DNA of 64,000 nt from Omphiscola glabra (taxonomy: Eukaryota; Mollusca; Gastropoda; Lymnaeidae): contig OZ024797.1 in the NCBI GenBank assembly GCA_964017045.1, positions 12,555,062-12,619,061 of the forward strand. Direction: 5' to 3'. The translations under genes were made by a program, and so were the position numbers. Positions 24,530 through 37,495 of this stretch are shown one piece after another (the stretch's first letter is position 1; the number at the start of each line of letters is the position of its first letter). The notes under the pieces were generated by a model. That model was not told where the DNA came from, ran no database searches, and worked only from the letters and a program-made list of their open reading frames with translations.

Positions 24530-24660
24530 TTTTGATAAGGGGGCGTCCATTAATACGTCAACAAAATGGGGGGGGGAGGGGGTTTGGAAATATTTGACAG
24601 GTGTTGACAAGGGGGAGGAAGCGGTGTTTAGATTAGTTGACGTCAACAATCCTGTTTTCT
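24530..24660. repeat. G-rich dispersed repeat, copy 1
   Basis: It contains gggggcgtccattaatacgt, a G-run, then tttgacaggtgttgacaagg. A related segment in the same orientation lies at about 26630-26770. Together they flank a retrotransposon remnant. The phrase around cgtccattaatacgtca looks like a DNA-transposon end, but family is not assigned. Confidence 0.5.
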
Positions 24661-25557
24661 GTAATAACATTTTAATACTAAAAATTGATTGGCTATTACA
24701 TAAAAAATCAATGAGTTAATAGTCAAATAATATTTAGGTTTTTAACAATTTAAGATTTATTTAATGTGTGTCTGTCTGTTCACTGCATATGGCTTGTCAG
24801 AATGTTAGCCTACTTTGTGAGTGCAAGAGGAGTCAAAAGTTGGCCTCACTTCAGCTGTAGATTCTGTTTGTCGCAAATGACTAGGGCGGTATGTTAGAGA
24901 TCTTGTTGCAGGTATGGAACAAGGACTAGGTTCAAGTGTCATGTGCAGTCGAGATAAATGATATTGATAGAGTAGGAATACGATATTTTGAGAATTATGG
25001 GAAAGTAAAGTGAGTAACAATAATAGCATCGCTACTTGAACGGATTTGCAAAATCTGTAACATCTATTTTGCATCTTGTTGAAAAAGCATGTTCAACAGC
25101 ACCGACAATGCCCTCTTGAGCATAAGAAATTAGCACCTGCTCCTCAACAAAAAAGGATTAGACCAATGCGAGTAGCTGGCAGGAGACAGACAGAGAGAGC
25201 TTATGGCAATTATTCCCCACAACGACAATGCTTCTATTTCAGTGCTGAATAGTTAGATGAGGATGATGTCGACTTGTCTGGTATATCAGTTCCGCAAGAT
25301 GAAAATGATAAATCCGCTACTATAGACTATGCCCATCGGAGCGTCATTTGAGGGGATTTTTATGTTGGGGGGGGGGGCAAAACCAAACTTGGTTGGCTCG
25401 TTAAGTTGTTTATTACTGGAGGAGCCACACTACAAAACAATTTAAATTAAACCTGCAAATTCAAGGGGGGGGGGGGGAATGCCCCTCTGCCATACCCAAA
25501 TGAGGTCCTCGGTGCCCAATGTTACGATAGAGCAACACCTGGCTACTCCATTGGAAG
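24661..25557. other. Intergenic stretch
   Basis: No confident gene. G-runs lie at about 25367 and 25466. Several short frames show no recognisable domain. Confidence 0.4.
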
Positions 25558-26428
25558 ATGATATCTGTTAGAAACTATACTATAATTATCAGCTATACTG
25601 AAAATATAAAGAAAACCAACATTATGGCTCAGGACGCTGACTCTCCCCCCAATATCTCCATCGACGACTGCGACTTGGATGCTGTTGACAGATTCACATA
25701 TCTAGGGTCGAACATTTCGAGCACCCTCTCAATGGAGGGTGAGATAAGGGGTAGGATAGGGAAGGCCGCAATTGTCATGGCGAGATTGAAGAAAAGAGTC
25801 TGGTCCAATGCCAAACTCAAACGAGAACTAAGCTGCAGGTATACCAGGCCTGCGTACTGAGCACACTCCTCTATGGCTGTGAGTCTTGGACCACATACAC
25901 CAGGCACGAAAAAAGGCTCAATGGCTTCCACCTCAGATTCCTGCGCCGCATCCTTGACAACAAATGGCAGGAAAAAGTCCCCAACACGGATGTCCTGTCT
26001 CAAACAAATATGTGCAGCGTCCCAGCCATTTTAATCCAAAGACGCCTCCGCTTGGGCACGTCAAGCGAATGCAACCTGGTCGCATACCTAAGGACGTGCT
26101 GTACAGCGAGCTGGCGACAGGGACAAGGTCAGTTGGACGGCCTCGTCTCAGATACATAGACATATGCAAAAGAGACACGAAGGAGGCCAACATCAACATC
26201 TCAAATTGGGAAGACCTGGCGGAGGATCGATCCACATTGCGGGGCATCGTGAAGGCAGGATCACTACGTGCCGAGGAGCTCTACAGGGCGGAAGCAGCTG
26301 TAAAGAGAGCGCAGAGAAAGGCCAGAAAACACTGCTCCACCGCATTCGTGTGTGGGACTTGCAAAAGAGACTGCCACTCGAGGATCGGTCTCACTAGCCA
26401 CACCAAGAGCTGCAATCAGAGAAGATAA
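25558..26428 (+). mobile_element. Non-LTR retrotransposon 3' remnant, frameshifted
   Basis: The region downstream of the RT active site is readable in pieces: VDRFTYLGSNISST, GRIGKAAIVMARLKKRVW, then after a frameshift near 25840 YQACVLSTLLYGCESWTTY and RRLRLG/HVKRMQPGRIPKDVLY, ELATGTRSVGRPRLRY. It closes with a terminal zinc-finger-like block CGTCKRDCHSRIGLTSH plus TKSC. The RT catalytic region and everything upstream are missing. At least two frameshifts make it dead. Clade is not resolved from these motifs. The 3' end is repeated at 44316-44461. Confidence 0.85.
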
Positions 26429-27306
26429 ATCTATCGTCTCTTGTAGACGGAAAGATGCCATACCTATACTGAAAATAATCATATTTATACTTTCACATAA
26501 ATGATATTTAGTCTTTAACAACCTTTTAATGATTCTGCATTATAAATTTTAAGTGTAAAAACTTTTTAACTTGTTGATTAACAAGCTAAAGATGTAATAA
26601 ATGTTTTTTCTACAAATTTTGTTTTCGGGGGAGTTAAAGGGGGGGGGGATAAATAATGTTGACATAATGAAATACGGGGGTGGGGGGTGGGAGTCATTGA
26701 ACGTTTGACAGTTGTTGACAAGGGGCGGGGGTCAAAAATAGCGTAATATTTCCACGTCTTTTGTGCAGTTTAAAAAATAAAAATAAAATAATTTTTAGTT
26801 ACAAGGTCCATACATTTTAGTGGGTTTTTAACACTAATCACTTGTATAAATCGTATAAGAAGGGCATAATTCTGTTAAGAAGACATGAGATATTATAAAA
26901 TATATCATATATTTAATGTGTGATTTTATCTGCGGGAAATCGTTTAAATATAAAGTCTACATTCCCCAATACCGGTACTCAGTTCGTTAAAATTTTTATT
27001 TGGAATTTCAAACTGCTATAAATTTCTTTCCATAAAATACAAATTTTCTCTTCGATCTCATTTAACACATTAAAAAAATCGAATCAATAGAATTTTTTTT
27101 TATAAATGGATAATTAAAAAAAAAACAACGCTGCTCTATAGAGTTGCCGCTCTTACTTCTTCCCTACCCACTCCTTCAGTCAGCCTTAGAATTTTTTTTT
27201 TAATGTGTATGTCGAGTCTTATCACGAAAACCAAAAAATATAAATTGATAGCCACAATGAAGACAAGTTGGACTGTCAATTGGCGTGAACACAAGACACT
27301 GGCAAG
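26429..27306. other. Intergenic stretch upstream of CTLD gene 5
   Basis: It contains G-rich dispersed repeat copy 2 (about 26630-26770) and AT-rich sequence with A/T homopolymers. No gene is seen. Confidence 0.5.
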
Positions 27307-29011
<1,705 letters not shown>

Positions 29012-29018
29012 TCTACGC

Positions 29019-30777
29019 CAGAGGGTCTACAAACTACAGCCCACGGGCCAGATCCGGCCCACAATTGTTCTTCAACACAAAATGACCGTCGTTCGGTTAC
29101 TCATGTAGCATCGACAAATATAGAACCAGATACGGGTCATTTTTTCCATCTAAATGAGGTTCACATTTCCCAATGAAATACTTATAATTTTATTTTGATT
29201 TAAATTTCTCTCCATTTTAAATAATGTATAGTTTTTTCTGTATTTTACACACAAATAAAATATTAGTAGTTTGCAAAGAAATTAGTTCATTTTTTTCAAA
29301 ATCTAGTCCGAGGGACAGTGAACCTGCCCCAAAGTGTCCGAGGGACAGTGAGCCTGCCTGTTGTGAACTAGATTTAGGGGCATGAATGTTTGTTATGGAA
29401 AAGATGTTTAGTGTAGAGAGTTTATGTGTTGCTTTATCTATTATGTTGAGATTATTGTGACGTATTTGGGTAAGGGGAAATGACGTATTGTGTAGAGCGT
29501 TTTGTGATTGAGTAATGGTAGCAGTTGACAATGTAGTTTGATTTAAAAAATATAATTTTTTTCTCAGAATCAATGATTTGTGTAATTACTAAAACCCCTA
29601 CACAACGAGGCTAACGAATCTTGGTAAGAACCGTTTCGTAACACTGCCCCAAAGTGACTGAGGGACAATGAAGCTGACCCCAAAGTTTCTGAGAGACAGT
29701 GAATCTGCCCCCAAAGTATCCAAAAACCTGCCCCCAAAGTGTCTGAGAGACAGTAAACCTGCCCCCAAAGTGTCTGAGGGACAGTGAACCAGCCCCCAAA
29801 GTATCTAAGAGCCTGCCCCCAAAGTGTCTGAGGGACAGTGAACCTGCCTTCAAAGTATCGAAGAGCCTGCTCCCAAAGTGTCTGAGAGACAGTGAACCTG
29901 CCCGAAAGTGTCTGAGAACCTTCCCCAGAGTGTCTGAGAACCGGCCCCCAAAGTGTCTGAGAAACTGCCCCCAAAGTGTCTGAGAAACTGCCCCCAAAGG
30001 GTCTGAGAACCGGCCCCCAAAGTGTCGGAGAAACTGCCCCCAAAGTGTCTGAAAAACTGCCCCCAAAGTGTCTGAGAAACTGCCCCCAAAGTGTCTAAGA
30101 AACTGCCCCCAAAGTGTCTGAGAAACTGCCCCCAAAGTGTCTGAGAACCGGCCCCCAAAGTGTCTGAGAAACTGCCCTCAAAGTGTCTGAGAAACTGCCC
30201 CCAAAGTGTCTGAAAAACTGCCCCCAAAGTGTCTGAGAAACTGCCCCCAAAGTGTCTAAGAAACTGCCCCCAAAGTGCCTGAGAAACTGCCCCCAAAGTG
30301 TCTGAGAAACTGCCCCCAAAGTGCCTGAGAAACTGCCCTCAAAGTGTCTGAGAAACTGCCCCCAAAGTGCCTGAGAAACTGCCCCCAAAGTGTCTGAGAA
30401 ACTGCCCCCAAAGTGTCTGAGAAACTGCCCCCAAAGTGCCTGAGAACCTGCCCCCAAAGTGTCTGAGAAACTGCCCTCAAAGTGCCTGAGAAACTGCCTC
30501 TTTGAGCACGTCGGAAAGTTAAATGTTAAGTCATAAAACAAAGTAAAACCTAACTTATCTGATAATTGTGTATAATGTCTATCAATTATCGTTTTAAAAT
30601 CAATGTCTATGTCCCTTGAATGGTTAGCGCATCCGTTTAATTGGGATAAATCAGGCAATTACGGGTCGCAATTTTTTGACTTGGTGGGCCGCAATATTTG
30701 ACTTAGAGGGCCGCAATATTTGACTTAGAGGGCCGCAATATTTGACTAGGCGGCACGCCAGTTTGCCACACTTGTTT
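29019..30777. mobile_element. hAT-like element remnant enclosing a minisatellite
   Basis: The left end reads CAGAGGGTCTACAAACTAC followed by gggccagatccggcccac. The right end has four 22-bp gggccgcaatatttgactta units and then ccagtttgccacacttg, which is roughly inverted to the left end. This is the look of widespread hAT-type MITEs. No matching target duplication was found (atctacgc on the left, ttttagaa on the right), so the pairing of the two ends is inference. Confidence 0.6.
29280..30500. repeat. Minisatellite, 23-bp unit, about 37 copies
   Basis: The main array is about 29640-30500, with units gaaactgcccccaaagtgtctga; the left part has more divergent units including gggacagtgaacctg. Isolated related units also occur near 29310-29350. 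The - strand frames rich in SDTLGAVSQTLWGQ are artefacts of this array. Confidence 0.95.
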
Positions 30778-30862
30778 TAGAATCTTATTTCTTCTTTCCC
30801 GTAATATATTACTAGTACGTGGCAAAGTGTCTTTAAAAAGTTATGATATGAAGTTTTTGTCA

Positions 30863-31562
30863 ATCAACATGTACTCCTGAATCAACAGATGTCAATCAAC
30901 ATGTACTCCTGAATCAACAGATGTCAATCAACATGTACTCCTGAATCAACAGATGTCAATCAACATAGACTCCTGAATCAACAGATGTCGATCAACATGT
31001 ACTCCTGAATCAAGAGACGTCAATCAACATGTACTCCTGAATCAACAGATGTCAATCAACATGTACTCCTGAATCAAGAGACATCAATCAACACGTACTC
31101 CTGAATCAACAGATGTTTAATCAACATGTACTCCTGCATCAACAGATGTCAATCAACATGTACTCCTGAATCAACAGATGTCAATCAACATGTACTCCTG
31201 AATCAACAGATGTCAATCAACATGTACTCCTGAATCAAGAGACATCAATCAACACGTTCTCCTGAATCAACAGATGTCAATCAACATGTACTCCTGAATC
31301 AACAGATGGCAATCAACATGTACTCCTGAATCAAGAGACATCAATCAACACGTACTCCTGAATCAACATATGTCAATCAACATGTACTCCTGAATCAAGA
31401 GACGTCAATCAACATGTACTCCTGACTCAACAGATGTCAATCAAAATGTACTCCTGAATCAACAGATGTCAATCAACATGTACTCCTGAATCAAGAGACA
31501 TCAATCAACACGTACTCCTGAATCAACAGATGTCAATCAACATGTACTCCTGAATCAACAGA
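30863..31562. repeat. Minisatellite, 32-bp unit, about 22 copies
   Basis: Units begin tcaatcaacatgtactcctg and end aatcaacagatg or aatcaagagaca. The aagaga variant recurs every few units, suggesting higher-order duplication. Confidence 0.95.
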
Positions 31563-31706
31563 CATAATGACACAGCACACGTTGTAAAAACAAACTGTGA
31601 CATAGCACACGTTGTAAAAACAAACTGGCACAGCACACGTTGTAAAAACAAACTGTGGCACCGCACACGTTGTAAAAACAAACTGTGACACAGCACACGT
31701 TGTTAA
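31563..31706. repeat. Minisatellite, about 30-bp unit, five copies
   Basis: Units of acacagcacacgttgtaaaa plus acaaactgtg directly abut the 32-bp array. Confidence 0.92.
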
Positions 31707-33514
31707 AAAAACACCGTGTTATTCTTTGAAACATAAATCACGTGATCTCCATTTTAAGGAATCCAGATACTACAACCATCAATCCACTAAACCCAGCTTC
31801 CCCCCCCCCACCCTCTTGGGACCACCAGCGACGACTTGTTGATGTGCGTCCCTTTCGTTAACTCAGCAAGTCAGAATTTGTCATAAAATATTAAACCCGG
31901 TGTTTGTGCAATACACGAAAAAAAAAACATGAACAAAAATTAAAGATTAACATTATCATTATAAATTTGCCAAATTTGAGCGGTGTCAGCAGGTGTTGGG
32001 TGATAAGATCAAGTCAGAGGCCTCATTTAGTGTCTTCACAACTACAGTCAAATGAACTCTTATAGAAGATTTATGTCATGTTTTGAGAAATGCTAGAAAG
32101 CTGCCTATACTTTGACGCACATGAAACAAGTTCAAAATGGTTGTGATTATCCGAATGTAAATTATTAAAAAGAAAAAAACACGCGTTAATATTTTAGCCA
32201 GGGGGATTTTAAAAAAAAATTAAATATATGACATTCATGTTTATTAATGTAATGTTTTAGTTTTTAGTTGTTTTTTTTTTCAATGGTTTCTTTTTTAAAT
32301 TTTTTTTTTTTGGACTTGGTATGGTAGCCTGAGTGGCAGACGTTACAGTTAATGGCGTGTTACAGTGTGAGAGCTTACACAAAAAAATAAAGCATTCGTA
32401 ACATTCTTGAACCTATAATAATAGAGTGGGGTTCGAGAGTTTATGTTTTAGAGAAGTGTTACGAAATGGATTTAAACATTTTTAAAAATGACTTTTTATC
32501 AAAGGCGAGTTTAAAGAACTAAAAAAGGAAAAACTAATTTTAAGTTTATTAAAATATTAAAATCCATTACGCAAAGAAATATTTGTTACCCTCTACTTTT
32601 TAGTATTAAAATTGTAGTGGTTAAATTATCGACAAAAGTAAAATTATTTACTTTTTTCACACATCGAACGCTTGCAAAATCACGGTTGAAGTGATTTAAC
32701 TCATTACCTAGGCATAAAACTGAAAAAGAGAAACAAATAGATCTGACCTCCCCCACCCACCCGTTCACTCAACAGCGAAGCAGACCCGCCTACTTCAAAG
32801 GAGTTTTCTGAGCCGTTCACAAGATGAACACTGCACGAACAAGTCTTCAACTGTCACGTGTGCAAACAAACAGATGGCGTTCGCCGCTCAAGATCACGCT
32901 TCAAAAGATGGAACAAACCAATAGAGAGGTAGTCTTCTATAATAATAAGGGGAAGGGAAAGAAAAGGCAGACAATGTGCGTGAGAAATAGAATGTCGAAA
33001 CGAGGAAATTAAGACTTTGCTCTTGATTAACATGGTATGAAAAGTCAAGAGAAATTATTCTGAAAATTAGACATGCAAAACCTAATGTTCCTATAACATT
33101 CATGGAATTTTTTTTAAAATGTAAAACTTAATGAGAATGCATCTACTGAATTCTCCCCCACCACTTTACTTTATTTTTCTCAGGGCACTTATAGTACAGT
33201 TACGCCTCTGACAATGCTGACGTTTTACAATGACGTTCAACGATATTGAATTTAATATGAACTATATTGAAACTGTGTTCCTGAATCTAGAAGTTCTCCA
33301 ACCCATGTACTTTATACTAAGATCCAAATCTGTTATTTCCCAGGACGTGACGTGCCAACACCAGGAATAACGTGTACAACAGAGCGTGTTTTAGAGTTTG
33401 TGCTCAAGTTGTATTCGTGATCAACCATTGCCGGGCACAGCACACCGCATTGATTCTTGTGGTCCAGCTTTTTATCTTGCTCAAGGGCTGCCAGGTGAAG
33501 ACGTCACAGCTGAA
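31707..33514. other. AT-rich intergenic stretch upstream of CTLD gene 6
   Basis: No gene or array recognised. Poly-C near 31800 and A/T runs. Short frames around 32586-33103 have no recognisable domain. Confidence 0.5.
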
Positions 33515-36293
33515 ATGATGTTATTCGATTTAGCATTTCTGTGTGCTCTCTTCACAAGTCTAGGTAATTGTCAATTTAATTCTTCATTTTAGGAAAAAAA
33601 GCAATGCAAATAAGGCTTGCAAAATATGCCGTTTGGGCAACTCATGGATAATATTATCAATGTATTGGGGTAACATATATATACATATCTGGCTTGTCGT
33701 GTGACGACTGCTTCCATTTCCGGATAGCGCGCAAAATATAATTCCTGATAACGACGCTAAATTATTAATTTTTTAAAAATAACGCAACTGCGTTTGGTGT
33801 ATATTATTTTTTTACTTTTCGGAAAAAATCGTCTCAATTTAAATACGGTGTAATAAATATCCGGTTTAAAAGTGGTTGGTTCATCGGAATATTAATATAG
33901 TTCATGGGCGTGAAATAAAAAGTGTGCAATGACTATCATTGGCGAGTGGGGTAGGGGTGTAGCCAAAATTGGGATTCTTAAATGTGCGTTACTTGAGTTC
34001 ATGCTTAGTCACATAACTTTAGTAGATGGGAAGTCCACGCATTACTGTCACCAATGTTTGAAGAACTATGCTTAGTTTATATATATATAAGAACGCGTAA
34101 ATGTGACCTTGAATATAAGAAGGAGCTTATGTGGCCATGAAATGCCGAATTCTTAAAATCAACGTTATTGATTTTGTTTTCATTTGCGGAAATCGAATTA
34201 ACTTAAATCTGATAAGATATATCTGCCTTTATTCAAGAATATGTAAGTATATTTATACATTAGAAATTAATGTACAATATAATCCTTTTACGAACATGAA
34301 AATTTAATCTTTAAAAATAGATGCAGAAGAGTTTTTTTTAACATAAGGAAATACGTGTGTACATATGAAAAGCACAGACATGTCTGCCGGAACGCTATCG
34401 AGAAAACCATCTTCTTGCGACTTATGAAAACGTACGAATATTAAAAAAAACGAAAAAACGCGAAATTGTTTAAAAAAAGAAAGTGGTAATAAGGCAATTG
34501 ATGAAGCTGTCGATATCAACAACCTTTTTGATGGATTTTGAAATTTAAATAGAAATTTTGCTGTCCAGAACGTCACCAAAGATCCAGTAACTAAAAGGAA
34601 ACAAAGTCACAAAAATTGTGTCAGTTTGTGAAGTTTTGTTAAATGATAGCATGTAAACAGAAACTTTGATGCTTTGTTTTACAGAGCGATGCAAACATGT
34701 GTAAACATTCCGTTCGACAATTAGAATCGGGCATGGTGTGAAGGGTGTGGGTAAGGGTAGCAGAATACGAAGGCGCTGAAGACTCCCGAGCGAAAGGAGG
34801 GGAATGGTCTGGGCAGGGGGGATCTCTGTGGTTTTCAACGGGTTATTCTTAGAGTATAACTTGTGTAATGAAAGTTTGATGTACCACGTCACACGGTGAT
34901 GTATCACATCAAACCGTGATGTACCACGTAGCATGTCAAATTGGTCAAGGCACTGGTGGAGCCAAATAGCAGCTTACAGTTTCAGTTAAAAAAAAAGGGT
35001 AGATAAGTTCAAAATAGTTCTTATTAAGTGTCGGATGGATTGTCGTTGTATTAGTTATTAGAACGGATAGTTATTTTCTCGTTATCTGTACAAATTTTAT
35101 TGGTAAACTAATTGCCTATGTATCCGATGAAATTAATATACTCATCAATCTAGTTTTTGTTCATTTTTTAAAAGTTCATTTTAATATGCCTTGGATATTT
35201 ACACATTTGTTCCAAATTGAGATTAGACACCGATGCAACTAATTTTTTTTTATTAGTCAAAATTTGACCACCAGTTTTGTCCCCTTCATCAAGTGAATTT
35301 TTTTTTTATCTTCCGCTGATATTAACAAGAGAGAATTGTCATTACGGTCATAAATCTCTCAATAAAATAACCCTCTAAAATATGGATCTCAAAGCGATCA
35401 ATTCAATTTAAATACCAGACGACACGAAGTGGACACTGTTTAGATTTAGTTATTGCTTTCAAATCTAGGCGTATACTTAATGTGACAGCTGCCTGTCAAC
35501 TCAACTAACATTTCTGTCACGTCATCAGCTTTGGGTCAAGTTTTTTTTTCTTTTTCCAGCTGGTGCTCAAACTATCAACGACTGCCCTGCCAGTTTGCCC
35601 AGAAACAGTTTTCTACAAGTTCACGGAGACTCGTGTTTCCAGTTTGTTCTGTTTCGAGAACGTACCCATTCTGAAGCCAAAGCGGACTGTCACAGCAATG
35701 GCGGCACACTGGCTTTGGTCAAAAACCCTGAAATCCAGGACTACATTTATGACCAAATATTACACAATTACTACGGCACAACCGTCAAAGTCTGGGTCGG
35801 CCTCAACGACATCGACAATGAAAACATCTACAAGTGGGAGGACGGTTCGGCCGTGACCTTCTCAAACTGGAACACCGGTGACGGCCCTGCTTCAGGCACC
35901 ACTGGGACCAGCCACCACGCGCTGAACCACAACCAGAACGACTGTGTCGTCTTGGATGTGGGGCTCAAGGGGAAATGGGTGGAGTACCCCTGCGAGAGTC
36001 ATCCTCTTCTTATCGTGTTTAGCCAGAATGAGGCACACATGTACGTCTGTCAGTTCAAGCTTCACATAAACCCCACAACGGCAGCAGCGACGACGACACC
36101 ACCACCGACTTCAGCAAGCTTGGTAACACAGCCAGCTACAACACAAATGACGATACTAACCAATGCAGAACAAGATTTACAAACGACTGAAGAACAGGGT
36201 GCGCAGGTAACAGAACAGCTTAATGCCCAGACTACAGATGACTTTGAAGTGACCGAAGAGACAGAAGAGCCCGTGTCAGAATCCTCAGACTAG
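33515..36293 (+). CDS. Secreted C-type lectin with long Thr/Glu-rich tail (CTLD gene 6)
   Basis: Exons 33515-33563 and 35560-36293, joined by a 2.0-kb phase-1 intron (gtaatt donor, tttccag acceptor), encode about 260 residues. Signal peptide MMLFDLAFLCALFTSL, with a second in-frame ATG directly after the first. The mature part begins AGAQTINDCP. The long-form CTLD has VWVGLNDID, WEDGSAVTF, GPA at the EPN position, KWVEYPC at the WND position and His-x3-His before NQNDC, within a loop two residues longer than in its neighbours. After YVCQFK comes a tail of about 80 residues, first Thr/Ala/Pro-rich, then acidic with repeated TT/TE/EQ motifs, ending SESSD. There is no antistasin-like module. The intron carries an inverted copy of the 12.4-14-kb dispersed repeat. 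Confidence 0.9.
33690..34075 (-). repeat. Inverted copy of the 12.4-14-kb dispersed repeat
   Basis: Shares gcgcaaaatataattcc (33729), aaatgtgcgttacttgagtt (33980) and related phrases with 13217-13985, in the opposite orientation. Confidence 0.75.
34872..34942. repeat. Three ~22-bp units of tgatgtaccacgt type
   Basis: Repeats tgatgtaccacgtcacacgg, tgatgtatcacatcaaaccg and tgatgtaccacgtagc lie within the intron of CTLD gene 6. Confidence 0.7.
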
Positions 36294-37107
36294 CCTCACT
36301 ACTCCATTTTTTAGTGTAGACGCAGACAATTTTGAAAATGTTTCTTGAGAAATAAGAGGGGAAAGACATTTCCGTTGCCTTTTAGTTGATTGTATGACGT
36401 GTGAGTTTATTGTATGACGTGTGGGTTTATTGTATGACGTGTGAGTTGATTGTATGACGTGTAAGTTGATTGTATGACGTGTGAGAAAAAACCCCAAGTC
36501 ATAACACAAATCAGCAGAACCAAAACTTTTTCAAACATTATAATTTTTCATAATACTGTATTATATGATGAAAGGGCGAACCACAGAAAACTAAAAATTA
36601 ACGGTTATAGATGGTGATGGATGGTGATAGATGGTGAAGAGTTCAGCCGAACTTAACAAGCATCAAATCTAAAATGTTTGATTTCAAACTTATGAATATT
36701 AAAAACCAGTTGTTCTCAAGTGCGCAGTACCGCCACCTGGGGGCGGTGGGATGGCCAAAAAAAAGGGGGGGGGGCGCTGAAAGAAAATGGAAGAAAAACA
36801 ATGTTTGGTGCATCGAGAAGAAATCCGAGAATTCAGAATAAAATTACTTAGAATAGTCTTAATATTTCTAAGGTGAACTAAAGAATATTTTATCCGTTGA
36901 GCCAACTTCAATGCATATAAATTGAATTATTATCCTGTCTAGTACTTTACTTAATAAATAACATAATAATTTAAAAAAATGGGGAGAGGGTTTTTAGGGA
37001 AAGACAAATTATACCTTGCTAAAATACAGTTTTAAATTAATTAAAGGAACTGATTTTTTATTATACCAAAACGTTGAACCGTCTCAAGACGCTTACTCTA
37101 TCTTGAG
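36294..37107. other. 3' flank of CTLD gene 6
   Basis: Five 20-bp units of gagttgattgtatgacgtgt lie at about 36384-36484. A G-rich segment at 36720-36780 (gccacctgggggcggtggga) looks like a MITE end without a visible partner. No gene is seen. Confidence 0.55.
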
Positions 37108-37495
37108 CAGCGGTTCTCAACCTGAGTCGCCACCTCTTTGGGGTCGAACGACCCTTGCACAGGGGTGCCTAAGCTAGATCCCTCAGCCGACGCCGCGCGC
37201 CGAATACGCCGCCGAATTTTCGTCCGCCAAAAATCCGCCGGAAAATGAACGATTCGCCGTAACGTAATGATTTTGCTTTCTTAAATTTCATGGCGTTCCG
37301 TTTTAAGATCGATTGCATTTTTAGATGAACCTTCGCCGGAAGTTGGAAAAAAACCGAGTTATTTATACAGTTCTTGCGAGTTATCTTTATCTTAAAATCT
37401 TAATTAATTTAAATACTAATTAATTCAAATAAATAAAATAATAATTTAAGTTATCGTTAATCTTTGTCGTAAATACAATTTATTATTACTCAATT